From Poa pratensis (lineage: Eukaryota > Streptophyta > Magnoliopsida > Poales > Poaceae): a DNA stretch of 64,000 nucleotides. The stretch covers positions 72,148,184 through 72,212,183 of the forward strand of contig CAMZMU010000027.1 in NCBI GenBank assembly GCA_947311845.1, written 5' to 3'. Position 1 is the first letter of the stretch, and the number at the start of each line of letters is the position of its first letter. Below the pieces are notes generated by a model that saw only the letters and a program-made list of their open reading frames with translations, was not told the DNA's origin and did no database searches. Below, piece after piece: positions 9,546-20,887 of the stretch. The position numbers and the translations under genes were made by a program.

Positions 9546-11694
9546 CGGTCAAGAGCGTCACGTTCCGCGCTGGATCTGTGCCAGGGACGGAGGATCTCGT
9601 CGTCGATTCAAGCTCGGCGACTTCAACAATCTCGGCGACTTCATTGTCGTGCCGTTTCAAGCTCGGCGATGTCAACATCTACATCAATATCTACCTCAAT
9701 CTCGAGTAGAAAGTGTGGAGAAATTCGACCGCGCGATTCGGGGCTCAACTTCGACAAACACCCCTCACGCGCGGGTTACATGACAGCAGCAACGCCTGTA
9801 TGGCGGACATCACCGGTGGCGGCTCGAAACTCATCTCGACGATCCCTACGGTGAAAAGATGCGCAATCGAGTTTCCTAGAAGCTGTCCAAAGGGCATCGA
9901 ATTCCGACGGTTAGATCTCCGTCGGCGACTCAAACACTGAAGCCCTATCGAAAGCCGACAGAACTCCGCGCGACTTTGGGAAAATAATTACCAAGGTCGA
10001 CTCGGAAATCAATTCGAAGATCCCTCCGGTGAAAACCTGCGGAATACAATCCCGAAGCCCTCCAAGAAATTTCAGACAATTCCAACGGTTAGATCTCCGT
10101 CAGGGACTCAAGCACCACATCAAGTTTTGTGTTCATGCGAGTTCGCGAATCCAAAAAAGGAAAGCATCAAATCGGCAAGACATGGTTCTGGTCCGAATCA
10201 AACTCAAGCACTACGAACAGGACTTTCCGAGAATCAAATCAAGGCATGCGTGATCAAGCACGGCACTAGCCGAAATCAGCCCACACGCATGCAAGTTACT
10301 AGCAGAAAGCAAAAAGAAAAAAACTCATCGTGCATGCATACTGCACCTCGTGCGACTCGACTCAAAGGTCGTTGGAAGAATCGATCAAGGAAAAAAGCAA
10401 ATTGACTTGCTAAGCTTGCCAGGAAAGGAAAGGAAGGCTACGTACAAACCACTGCTTGGTTCAGAATCCAATAAAGAGATGGAAAGCTATCGTGAGATGT
10501 CCCAAACGTGCAACAGCTCAAGAAAAATCTACAAGCCGACTGCTACACATACTCGCCAGCTAGAACATTACTCCAAGCACGAAGATCGAGGAAGCTGTCC
10601 AGGGATCAAGCCCAAGAAAAGAAGAAAGGAAAATATCAGATTTCGTTGCCTCCTCATGTGACCATGCATGCACCCAAAACAGCTCACGTGGAAAGTGTGA
10701 TCGACTCAATCCATCAGAGTGCGACTCAATAGATCAGTACGCGACTTAAAAATCAGTCGCATCATCGCCGATTCAACAACTATTGTTGTGCAGCATATCG
10801 CGGCGACTCAACAGCTTGATAAAGCTAGACATGGACATAAGTTTGGTTCAATAGCAAGGATACAACTAGTAGTTATAAAGCCAAGTCAGACCATCATCAA
10901 ACTTCACCATGGCGAGTTTTACTCCGCCGTAATAACCATGGATAAAGTCGCAGTGGTCGGTTTTCGGCTCCGCGGCGATTTCAACCTCATACCTATCACG
11001 GTTGGATCATAATGCGGCCCCACATCGGGAAAATAAGAAAAAGATAAGTTGCTATTATGCTCAACTTTCGCAGCCTTTTACTTTTATCAGTAAAATTAAG
11101 TTCTCTTCGAGTTTATCTCGGGGGCTGCATTTCTAGGTTATTATGCCTTTTATTAAATGTCTTTGCGACTAAATTATGTCATGTCGTAGACTTTAAATTC
11201 ATATCAACTTTTGTAGATTTAATTACATCTACTTCTCAATACATTCGTCAAATTAGAGTTCTTTATAACTCGCATTGCAAAGTCTAGCTATTTGCAGCTT
11301 GTATTGAATATCAAGATCACCACTACATGTTCAAGCATTGACGTTTGGGGATTTATTTGTCATTCTATGACTTATCATTATATCAATTTATGACTGATCG
11401 TCATATCATTTTATTAACCATCATCGACTTATTGTCATATCATTTTATGAGTCGCATAGCGATTTACCCCCATATCATTTTATGAGTCGCAAACAGCTCA
11501 TCATTACATCAGTTTTTGAGTCACTAATTAATCATTATCTGATCAAATATTTGAGTTAAAACAGGTGACTCGCAGTACCACATTTACATCTAATCAGAGC
11601 TGGTTATCATCAAAGCTAATTAGAGATCGTCACAGTAGTTGCAGCCGATCAAAGCAATAATCCTAGTTATTCTCGCCTTAAGTCAGAAGTATCT
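9546..11694. other. Interior of gypsy B, left part, non-coding
   Basis: No convincing ORF. Several copies of a CGACTCAA-type motif and GTTAGATCTCCGTC (9912 and 10089 regions) hint at old duplication: the stretches around 9830-9940 and 10015-10110 are alike (ATCCCT-C-GGTGAAAA, then GGTTAGATCTCCGTC..GGACTCAA). A purine-rich stretch spans 10290-10660. Confidence 0.5.
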
Positions 11695-12200
11695 TTGCAC
11701 TATGCGGCCAAAGTACTGGGGTGCGGTGTCAATCGAAGTGCGATCGCCTATCATGGCTGCCAAGCGACCCTGAACACGCATTTTTACCTGGGAAATTCTG
11801 AGCCGCGCGAAGACCTACTTAACGGTAATAGAGATAATTCAGAACGAGTAAAGTACCTGCGTGTGGCGTCAATCGAGTCTGATGCCTATCATGGCTGCCT
11901 ATCATGGCCGTTCTCGACCCTGAACACACATTAGATTTGGGAAATACTGAGTCAAGTACATGCTATGATGCATCGTACAATATGCTATCATGCATCTTAC
12001 CCGTTGCTATCATGCAGCTAGTTGCTATTATGCAACTATTTGCTATCATGCAAAATACAATTCGCTATCATGCGACATATCATTTGCATCATGCAACATA
12101 TCATTTGCATCATGCAACATATCATTTGCATCATGAGACATATCATTCGCTATCATGCAGATTATACTATACTATCATGCAGGGTACCATATGCTATTAT
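11695..12200. repeat. Duplicated block and short tandem repeats in gypsy B
   Basis: 11695-11810 and about 11860-11945 are two copies of the block shared with gypsy A (CCTATCATGGC, CCCTGAACAC). It is followed by a run of GCTATCATGCA-like words (11990-12070). A 22-bp tandem repeat then comes around ATATCATTTGCATCATGCAAC (12070-12140, three copies). Confidence 0.75.
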
Positions 12201-13296
12201 GGTGGGTACTAACGTTTTTATCATAATTATTACCAGCCGCCAAGGCTAACATATTATCATAAAGTTATCATTACTTCCTTGGGGGCTTTGCCTTTTGATT
12301 TAACAGGAACCTATAACTCGGTCATACGAGTTTGAATTGGCATGGCCAGATTTTTTATGATTGAGATAATTATCTCCTTATATCGGCTGATGAAGCCACC
12401 AATATTTATTTAACTACAGCCACATCAAGTGGAATTTATATCATTATTATCTTGTGGCAACAATATTTGTCAATCTGTTGCAGGATCAAATTGCAACGAT
12501 ATGCAATCAAGCAGGATAATGAAAGCATGTATGCTTAATGTCTGGGGGCTAGGACAATTATTTTTTTTGTCTAACTTGAGATATTTTTGAGTCCCGAGCA
12601 GCATGATCAAGCATGCGACCCGGCCCTCGGGGGCTACACATCCACCCACCGACATTTGGTGGTTTCTACTAAATTGATATACCATGATTATATGCAGATT
12701 TCATTTTTTGCAGCACATAAGAATATATATCCATTTGCGAGTCAAATAAGCGACTCGGAAATCTTTAAATACAGGTTGTGGTTATATACCCTTGAGCCGC
12801 CATGATTCAACATGCGTTCAGATGGCTCATCATGATAACATGACGGATTATTATACTCTAATGATTGACCAGCTTATTTATGCTTATGGTCTTTTATGCT
12901 TCGATGTCTATGACTCAGCACCTTATACACATTTGATATATCTGGTTACTCATAAGTTATTATCCTTATGATTTCAGCTCAGTGTTACACCCAACAGGAA
13001 AAGGTGGTTTTCACCAAGTGCTTCGCGGAAAACTCACCGCGATTCTGCAGCTTCAATGCAACCAAGACAGAAGTGCTCAATTGGCAACATGGTGGCTAAA
13101 TAAGCCGCAAAGATAGCGACTCATCGCTTCTACATCAGTGGCTCAATAAGCCGCTACGCTCGCGACTCATCATCAGCGAGTCGCCAAGTGCAACATCGAC
13201 AAGTCGGCAAGAACTACATACGCGAGCTCGCAAGATCATCATCAAGACAGAATCTTCCGCCTGATTCTACGAATCACCCGGAAGCTTGGGGGCTAA
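12201..13296. other. Interior of gypsy B, right part, non-coding, ending in the polypurine tract
   Basis: AT-rich and without a supported ORF. GGGGGCT words recur (12280, 12543, 12631), resembling the priming tract CTTGGGGGCTAA at 13285-13296 immediately before the 3' LTR. Confidence 0.6.
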
Positions 13297-13830
13297 TGTC
13301 GGGGGAATAATTATCCCGCGACTTATTCAAGCAAAGGGTGACTTATTCACAGTCACACCACTATTGGGCTTGCACAAATATGGGCCGACTCAAGATCAAG
13401 AGGAAGGATCTAGAAGCCCGAAGATAACTTGACTTGGAAGGCAAGACATATGATTAGTCTCCAAGTAGGACTCCGGCTCATACTTTCCTTGGGAGAGAAG
13501 TTTCCTTGTAACCTTGCGAGCCACCGTCTTTATAAGGTGGACTCCAAGGACCTAGAACCCCAAGCAAAGAAGGTCCAAACCCTAGCTCTCATACATCCCG
13601 AGAGAGGCGACTCAACACATCGATCGCCAACCCCTTGTAACACCATATTCATATCAATATCAATCTAGGATAGGCAGGACATAGGTCTTTAAGTCGCATC
13701 GAGGGGCCGAACCTGGGTAAAAAACATTGTCTTCTCGTGCCCTGCGATCTTTAGCCCGGAGACGCTCGATCGCTTAATCCCCAACTCTACGAAGTCATCT
13801 CCATGACATCCGCGTGACAATCCCACGACA
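13297..13830 (+). repeat. 3' LTR of gypsy B
   Basis: Nearly identical to the 5' LTR, 534 bp, ends CCCACGACA. The GCGAG target duplicate follows at 13831-13835. Confidence 0.95.
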
Positions 13831-13835
13831 GCGAG

Positions 13836-14150
13836 CTCACCTTGGGTCGGGGGAGACGATCTTGCTCGGGGACGACGATCTTTGCTCGGGCTCGGGGACG
13901 ATCTTGCTCGGCCGGGGCTCGGGGATGACCTTTGCTCGCGGCTCGGGGAAGATCTTTGCTCGGGGCAACGGCCGCCGGAGCCGGAGCAGGATGGCCGGGG
14001 CCGGAGAAGAAGAGGGGGGAGGCGGCTGCGCGGGGATGAAATCCGGCAGCCTGGCGGCGCAGGGGGCGGCGTCGTCTGGAGCCCGGAGGCGGAGCGTCGA
14101 TTTGCTGGACTTGGGCAAATTTTGCCCGAGCCACTCAAATTAGCGCCAAA
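13836..14150 (+). pseudogene. GC-rich leader of the captured segment, CACTA-1
   Basis: This corresponds, inverted, to 27605-27850 of CACTA-2 plus a CACTA-1-specific expansion of GAGCAAAGATC/CTCGGGG words (13840-13970). Every frame is open because of composition, so I do not call a protein here. Confidence 0.4.
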
Positions 14151-14154
14151 AAGG

Positions 14155-14310
14155 CCTCTAGTACCGGGCCGTGGCTCCACCCGGTACTAGAGGTCTCTAG
14201 TACCGGGCCGTGTTACCACCCGGTACTAGAGGTCCTCAGGGCCGCGAAAATTTGCGCGCCAAGCCCAGTGGACCTGTAGTACCGGGTGGTCGCACGGCCC
14301 GGTACTAGAG
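14155..14310. repeat. Three palindromes with CCTCTAGTACCGGG arms, CACTA-1
   Basis: Three hairpins in a row, at 14155-14193, 14195-14235 and 14271-14310. Each has CTCTAGTACCGGG on one side and CCCGGTACTAGAG on the other with an 8-12 base loop (third slightly diverged). The same array is present at 27430-27595 in CACTA-2. The motif matches the subterminal repeats, where TNPA-like proteins bind in En/Spm systems, so these may be internal binding sites; that is inference. Confidence 0.85.
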
Positions 14311-14658
14311 GTTGATTTTTTAATTTTCTGGTTTCTTACTTTTTTATATCTTTTGATTTACTTGTCTAAATTAAGTAAAAATTGCTTTCATTTTCCTGTT
14401 TTCTGTTTTGGTTTAAAATGAAGTATCACATGCGCTTGGTTTTAAATTAAGTACTACATACGCTTAATTTAAAATCAATTCAAAAATTTATAAATCAAGT
14501 ACTACATGCGCAGTGGATCATTTCACATCACAAAGTTTGATGCTACATCAAAAATTTATAAATTAAGTACTACATTCCGCCACCGCCATACGCTTGATTT
14601 CATTGACATGTCTGTCTTGTCCTCCATACTATAAATTATATAAAAGTTTAATAAATTA
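14311..14658. other. AT-rich 3' flank of the CACTA-1 transposase gene
   Basis: No gene. It repeats AGTACTACAT(A/G)CGC words and matches 25310-25660 and 27075-27425 of CACTA-2. Confidence 0.6.
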
Positions 14659-17600
14659 TTACACATCATGAACAACATCCCTATTTAGTCTTCGCTTTTT
14701 CTTTTTGTGAGACCCTTTCTTCTGATCGCTCCGTAACCATGGACAAGGGTCTGCATATAACTTGAGACTTGGGTCAGTGGTCACTTTGAAGGGCGGAATT
14801 TCATGAAACTTGTCGTAATCTTCTGACATGTCTGTCTTGTCCTCCACTCCCACGATGGTTCTTTTCCCTGAAAGAACTATGTGGCGCTTTGGCTCATCGG
14901 CTGATGTATTCACTTCCTTATCTTTTCTTTTTTTTGGCTTGGTAGACATGTCCTTCACATAGAAAACCTGAGCCACATCCTTGGCTAGAACGAATGGTTC
15001 GTTGTCGTACGCAACATTCGTGAGATCCACTGTAGTCATTCCGTACAATGGGTCTTCCTTTACCCCGCCGCCTCTCAGGTTGAACCATTTGCACCAGAAC
15101 AAAGGGACCTTCAAAGAAGGTCCATAGTCAAGTTCCCATATCTGCTCTATGCAACCATAATATGTGACCGTGGCCTCATTCGTGCTCTTATCATCAAAGC
15201 GGACACCACTATTTTGGTTGGTGCTCTTTTTATCTTGGGCGTTCGTGTAAAATGTATTCCCGTTTATCTCATACCCTTGGAAAGTCCAAATAGTCGAAGA
15301 TGGCCCCTTAGACAACAAGAACAGCTCATCTGAGACTGTGTTGTTGTTGTTCAGATGCGTTTCCAACCAACCGCCAAAATTCTCCATGTGTTCCTTTGCA
15401 ATGGCGGAGTCATCCATCCCCGGGTTGTTAGAGCGTACAATATCCTTGTGCATCTGGATATACGGAGCCACCAAAGTGGAATTATGCAGAACTGTGTAGT
15501 GTGCTTTTGTGAAAGAATACCCGTCCCTGCATATGTATGATTTCTTTCCTAGAGTGCCTTTCCACTTAGTCTCCCCTCATGTCGCGATTCAGGAAGACCA
15601 ATCGACTTAATGCCGGGAATAAAGTCAACACAAAACTCAATGACCTCCTCTGTTCCATACCCTTTGGAGATGCTTCCTTCTGGCCTAGCACGGTTATGAA
15701 CATACTTCTTCAACACTCCCATGAACCTCTCAAAGGGGAACATATTGTGTAGAAATACAGGACCCAGAATGTGAATCTCGTCGACCAGGTGTACTAGGAG
15801 ATGTGTCATAATAGTGAAGAAGGATGGTGGGAACACCAACTCAAAACTAACGAGACATTGAGCCACATCCTTCTGTAACCTTAATAGAGTGGTTGGGCTG
15901 ATTGACTTCTGCGAAATTGCATTGAGGAACGCACATAGCTGAACAATGGATACTCGAACATTTTCCGGTAGAAGCCCCCGCAATGCAACCGGAAGCAGTT
16001 GAGTCATCAGCACGTGGCAGTCATGAGACTTTAGGTTCTGGAACTTTTTCTCTGCCATATTTATTATTCCCTTTATATTCGACGAGAAGCCAGACGGGAC
16101 CTTCATACTGCTCAGGACTTCAAAAAATATCTCCTTCTCTTCTTTGGTAAGAACGTAGCTAGCAGGACGTAGACGTCCTTTATCCGTCCTCATTGGATGC
16201 AGGTTCTTTGGGTCTTTCAAAAGTTGCTGGTCCTCTCGTGCTTCCGGAGTATCTTTTGCCTTCCCATACACGCCCAAGAAGCCTAGCAGGTTCACGCAAA
16301 CATTCTTCGTCACGTGCATCACGTCGATTGCAGAGCGGACCTTTAGGATTTTCCAATAGGGTAGTTCCCAAAATATAGACTTCTTCCACAGGGGAACGTG
16401 GTTGTTAGCGTCCTTCGGAACAGACTGTCCGCCAGGACCCTTTCCAAAGATTACATCTAAATCCTTGACCGCATCATATATATCTTCACCACTTTGGAGG
16501 GGTGGCTTCGGCCGGTGATCTCCTCACCTTTGAAATGCTGCTGCTTGCTTTTCTTTCTTAGGGGATGCTGAGTTGTAAGAAATCGACGATGACCCGGGTA
16601 CACATTCTTGTTACCTACATATATACTTTCAGTGCTATCTAAACAGTGTGTGCATGCATTGTATCCCTTGTTTGACTGTCCTGAAATGTTACTAAGAGCA
16701 GGCCAATCATTGATGGTTACAAACAACAACCCTCGTAGGTTAAATTCCGCTTGTTTGTACTCATCCCACACAGGTACCCCTTCATCACGCCACAACTGTA
16801 AAAGTTCATCAACTAATGGCCTCAGGTAGACATCAATGTTGTTACCGGGTTGCTTCGGGCCTTGGATGAGCACTGGCATCATAATGAACTTCCGCTTCAT
16901 GCACAACCAAGGAGGAAGGTTATAGATACATAGAGTCACAGGCCAGGTGCTATGACTGCTGCTCTGCTCCCCAAAAGGATTAAAGCCATCCGTGCTAAGA
17001 CCAAACCTTAAGTTCCTTGGGTCACGTGCAAATTCCTTGTACTCTGTATCGATTTTTCTCCACTGCGACCCATCAGCCGGGTGTCTCAACATCTCGTCGC
17101 TCTTGCGGTCTTCTTTGTGCCATCGCAACAACTTGGCATGCTCTTTGTTTCTGAACAAACGTTTCAACCGTGGTATTATAGGAGCGTACCACATCACCTT
17201 GGCAGGAACCTTCTTCCTGGCGGGCAGGCCCTCAACATCGCCAGGGTCATCTGCTCTGATCTTATACCGCAATGCACCGCATACCGGGCATTCATTCAAA
17301 TTCTCATACTTCTCACCGCGGTAGAGGATGCAGTCATTAATGCATGCATGTATCTTCTGCACATCTAATCCTAGAGGGCAGATAATCTTCTTTGCTTCAT
17401 ACGCACTCTCGGGCAATTCGTTACCAGCCGGCAGCTTGTCCTTCACTATTTTCAGTAAACTCCCAAATCCCTTGTCAGATAAACCATTCGCTGCCTTCCA
17501 TTGCAATAATTCCAGTGTGGTACCGAGCTTTGTGTTGCCATCTTCGCAAGTTGGGTACAACTTTGTTTTGTGATCCTCTAACATGCGCTCCAACTTCAAC

Positions 17601-18004
17601 TTCTCAAGTGTAGTTTCTGCTAGGGTATGTGCATCAACGATGACCCCACGTAAATCATCATGTATGATGGGATCATCTGGTACCTCTTCATCATCAGCTT
17701 CCCCTGTTGGGTTACCAACGTATTCAGGGTACATGTAGTTGTCATCGTTCTCTTCTTCTTCGTTGTCTTCCATCATAACCCCTTTTTCTCCGTGCTTGGT
17801 CCAACAATTATAGCCGGGCATGAAACCAGAAGTTATCAGGTGGAGGTGAATTCTGTCTGTGTTAGAGTAATCCTTCTCATTCCGACATTTCGCATGGACA
17901 ACACATAAAACCATTCGGCCCCTTGTTATCCTTAGCCACATTGAGAAAAGATTGCACGCCATCCATGTACTCTTTAGAGCGTCGGTCAGCGTACATCCAT
18001 GGAT
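14659..18004 (-). pseudogene. TNP2-type CACTA transposase, CACTA-1 copy, three frameshifts
   Basis: Homologous over its length to the CACTA-2 transposase (21951-25309). From the start it shows the transposase-associated N-terminal domain (MSHPWMYADRRSKEYMDG), the main catalytic region (STDGFNPFG, HSTWPVTLCIYNLPPWLCM, IDVMHVTKNVCVNLLG), the DUF4218-like region (SHDCHVLMTQLLPVALRG) and the DUF4216-like C-terminus (PLFWCKWFNLRG). Compared with CACTA-2 it has lost two bases near 17905 (CPCKKCRNE region), two near 16525 (GEEDRRPK region) and one near 15566 (LSGEGTLG), plus an in-frame lysine codon near 16385. It keeps the full A-run near 17797 that is short by one A in CACTA-2. It is therefore broken, but at different places from its sister. 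Confidence 0.85.
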
Positions 18005-18225
18005 GACTCATCTGCAAATCACCGCTAAAACCCATTACGATAAACCAACATAATAGGAAACACCATATTCATTAATACAAGTTCATCACATTAAAACCAA
18101 AGTAGAGTAGTGACCAAATGTAATACATAGTTCTCATAAAACATAAATTAATTGAAAACTAGAATACAACTATCTAAAGAATTTAAATCCAACAACAAAT
18201 GCGATCAGAATCGCAACTAAGGTAA

Positions 18226-19222
18226 CTATTGAACCAACAGCATAATGATACCAAGCCTCTTGACTAATGACATATTTTCTAAATTTTTAAGCTTCAAGCG
18301 CATTGCATCCATCTTCATCTCGTGAGCGACGACGTCGGTAAGCTCGACCCCGTGAGCATCAACGATGTCGGCAATCTTCAAGTCCAATACCATCTTCTCT
18401 TCTAGGCATTGGAGACGAAGATCTTCACTTATCTTCAATTTTGCTTTCAAATCGTTGTTTTCTTTTTTAAAATCTCGACAATAGGGTCGGCTGGAATTTC
18501 CGGTTCAACTACCTCCTAAATAAAAATATATCTATGTCAAGTTGGTCGGCATGATTGTTATAAACACGAAACAAAATAAATAGTTAAAAATATACCACAT
18601 CCGAATCATAGACCGGACGAGGGCCGACGGGGACGGATATCAAAACCATGACACTATACATATAAAAAACATAAGAAAATTATACAAGAAAAATAATTAT
18701 GCATTCAAATCATACAAGTAATTTTTTAAAATAAAAGATAAAAAAGAGGCTCACCGAGGTGGTGCCGGTCACGGGATGGCGGGGGCTATCGACGGCGGTG
18801 AGGACCGAGACGACACTAAAATCCACAAATCATAAATTAATTTGAGCTCAAAAACATAAAAAAATGAACTACTAGCTTAGGCATTTCATCAAACACCTAG
18901 GTAGCACTACAAAAATGAAATGAGCTAAACTTGTATGGAAATGGCTAAAATTCGGCCGCCGGGTGAAAGGATCAAGTGTTGCTAACCCTTGGAGAGATGG
19001 GTGCCGTCTATCTTGACAAATCTTGGAAAAAAATGGGGCTACACTTGAGCTTGAGAGAGGAAACAATGGAGATGAGCTTGAGAGTTCAAAAATGGTGGCT
19101 GGCCCGGGGTGGAGATGATATAGCGGGACCTCTAGTCCCGGGTTGTACCACGGCCCGGGACGAAAGGTCCACCCTCCAGGCTCCGCCCTGCCGCTGACTG
19201 CCTCGGTCCCGGGTGGTATCAC
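18226..19222 (-). pseudogene. Small coiled-coil/membrane protein gene, CACTA-1 copy
   Basis: Counterpart of the four-exon gene at 20888-21791. The first exon is open from 19222 (extra upstream in-frame ATG) through FPLSSSSVAPFFSKICQDRR to a conserved splice donor near 18905. The third exon reads VPVGPRPVYDSDV. The last exon reads KAKLKISEDLRLQCLEEKM but loses its frame near 18290: LKLKNLENMSLVKRLG replaces the LKLRKIRKYVISQEAW of the sister, and the transmembrane end is lost. So the membrane anchor is not encoded in this copy unless the frameshift is a sequence error. Confidence 0.55.
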
Positions 19223-19229
19223 GGCCCGG

Positions 19230-19379
19230 AACTAGAGGTGCCCTACGACCCGGGACCAGACCTGCGCAGCGTCAGAGCAGCCGGCCTGGTACTACTTCCC
19301 TCTTCTAGTACCGGGTTGTACAACGCCCGGGACTAGAGCCCAACACCCCTCTCCACCAAAGGTCCGGTTTCCACTAGTG
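19230..19379 (-). repeat. Terminal and subterminal repeats of CACTA-1
   Basis: CCACTAGTG closes at 19379. Within 150 bases inward lie CCCGGGACTAGAGCC (about 19327), CTAGTACCGGGTTG (about 19306) and CCCGGAACTAGAGG (about 19226), the subterminal motif of this family. The same words appear in the terminal region of CACTA-2. Confidence 0.85.
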
Positions 19380-20575
19380 TAAGTAGACAAGTACACATGT
19401 CCTTAAATCCACTGGTCTAAATTTGATTTATCTCCAATACCCTGTCTAGATGATTTAGGAACAAGTACTTTGCATGTATAAGTATATTGGACTGGACTAA
19501 TCTTGTATTCTTTGGTTTATTTTTATAATTTCAAAATAGAAATTGGGATGTTGCCGGCAATGAACTGCTGATATAGCAGATTATTTACTTCATGATGGTA
19601 TGTTCCCCCTTCACTGTATTTTACATACTCATTATATGCTGCAATATTTGAGCCAGTAAGGAAAATATATCTACATCTTCATTGTTGCCTACAGATTCTC
19701 TATTATTCGGAGTGAAAAGTTTCAGCTTAGTCAGGTTAAGTTCTACCAGGAACCTAATAGTCCCTTAGTATCTTTCCAGCTATGTATTTTTGGCTTGTGC
19801 ACGACGGAAAAGCCTTATAGTGTACTATTTTGTTCGATCAAGAAAACATAAGGAGTTTAGGAATTAGTTGTATCCGAGGCTTCAGATTTGAATATATCGG
19901 CTTTTGTTCTGTATATTTTGTAGCAGAGAAGAGGTTATGAAGAAGAAACGGGTGTGTCAGATTTGATGTCCTTCTTGAAGATCCGAATAAGTGTCCTGAT
20001 TGATGATATTTTATATGAATTTAAGAGAAAAACGAAGAATAATTTCCATTTAACACATATAATATGATTATTTTCAAGTCTTTCAAAAAGGTCATGCTAC
20101 ACATGCTTAATTATTCCAGTACCAGATGTAGAGCTTGTTTATTGTTTACTGAAGTATTTCTTTATTTAGCATGGATGATAGCTTAATTATAGGGAATTAG
20201 CTACCCATTTATCTTCAGACGTACCTTACATGAATTGCTGAAACTTGGTTCAGCTTAACTAGGTTTTCTACCTAGATATGTTCCTACTACTCTAATCTGT
20301 ACTATTAGTTTTTAAGATGGTACCAGTACAAATGTTAAATATTGTTCACACTCCTTCTGATCCAAATAAAGTGTCGCACGCTATACCTACAACATGTACT
20401 TGCTAATTTGATTTCTTGTGACAATATTAACGGATCGGAGGGAGTAACCTTTTATGCCTAACACAACAACTCATGGTTCTTTCTCACCATCTTTTACATA
20501 TCCCATAGAAAGCTTGTGTAAGTGGATGTTGGGTGATTTCCTTTGGCCTAGCCTTGTAAGTTGCAGCTTAGTTAT
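19380..20575. other. 1.2-kb spacer between the head-to-head CACTA elements
   Basis: Single-copy-looking AT-rich sequence without a supported ORF. It holds one MITE-like element (20351-20444). The first three bases (TAA) and the last three (TAT, 20573-20575) are the presumed target duplicates of the two neighbouring elements. Confidence 0.6.
20351..20444. mobile_element. Diverged Stowaway-like MITE, 94 bp
   Basis: Left end CTCCTTCTGATCC pairs with right end GGATCGGAGGGAG (two mismatches), followed by TA on the right. The AAATAAAGTGTCGCAC interior is typical of grass mariner-type MITEs. The left TA is replaced by CA. Confidence 0.65.
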
Positions 20576-20870
20576 CACTAGTGGAAACAGGGGCTTTGGT
20601 GGAAAGGGGTGTTGGGCTCTAGTCCCGGGTGGTTCGATCCCGGACTAGAGGAGGGAACTAGTACCGGGCCGGCTGCTCCGACGCTGCGCAGGTCGGGTCC
20701 CGGGTTGTAGGGCACCTCTAGTTCCGGGCCGTGATACCACCCGGGACCGAGGCAGTCAGCGGCAGGGTGGAGACAGGAGGGTGGACCTTTCGTCCCGGGC
20801 CGTGGTACAGCCCGGGACTAGAGGTCCCGCTATATCATCTCCCACCCCGGGCCAGCCACCATTTTTGAAC
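20576..20870. repeat. Left TIR and subterminal repeats of CACTA-2
   Basis: After the TIR come repeated motifs on both strands: CTCTAGTCCCGGG (20616), CCCGGACTAGAGG (20639), CTAGTACCGGGCC (20657), CCTCTAGTTCCGGGCC (20717) and GGGACTAGAGGTCCC (20815). These are candidate binding sites for an element-encoded TNPA-like protein. Confidence 0.85.
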
Positions 20871-20887
20871 TCTCAAGATCATCTCCA

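Larger units (their letters stand above)
8990..13830 (+). mobile_element. Gypsy-type LTR retrotransposon B, complete and non-autonomous
   Basis: A 4,841-bp element with LTRs at 8990-9522 and 13297-13830 and a perfect 5-bp target duplication GCGAG (8985-8989 and 13831-13835). A primer-binding site follows the 5' LTR and a purine tract precedes the 3' LTR. The 3.8-kb interior has no gag, protease, RT or integrase signal, only short stop-bounded frames. It contains short tandem repeats (11990-12190). It sits inside CACTA-1. By hand count the two LTRs differ at about 16 positions plus one indel, close to 3 percent. At 1.3e-8 substitutions per site per year this suggests roughly one million years since insertion. 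Shared blocks with gypsy A (4021-4140 versus 11695-11945) mark it as a deletion derivative of the same branch. Confidence 0.95.
13831..19379 (-). mobile_element. CACTA-1, right part with transposase-proximal terminus
   Basis: En/Spm-type CACTA element read on the minus strand. Its terminus at 19379 reads CACTAGTGGAAACCGGACC inward on the minus strand. Then come subterminal GGGACTAGAGC / CCGGTACTAG motifs, a small membrane-protein gene, a transposase gene, an array of palindromes and a GC-rich captured segment, all in the same order as CACTA-2. Sequence agreement with CACTA-2 is very high throughout. The bases outside the terminus (TAA, 19380-19382) should be the target duplicate; the distal end is beyond the window. 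Confidence 0.9.

Noticed and set aside
13689..14190. Minus- and plus-strand frames of 90-163 codons
   Set aside because: They cross the LTR/CACTA-1 junction and consist of Pro/Ser/Arg repeats from CTCGGGG words; artefacts of composition.
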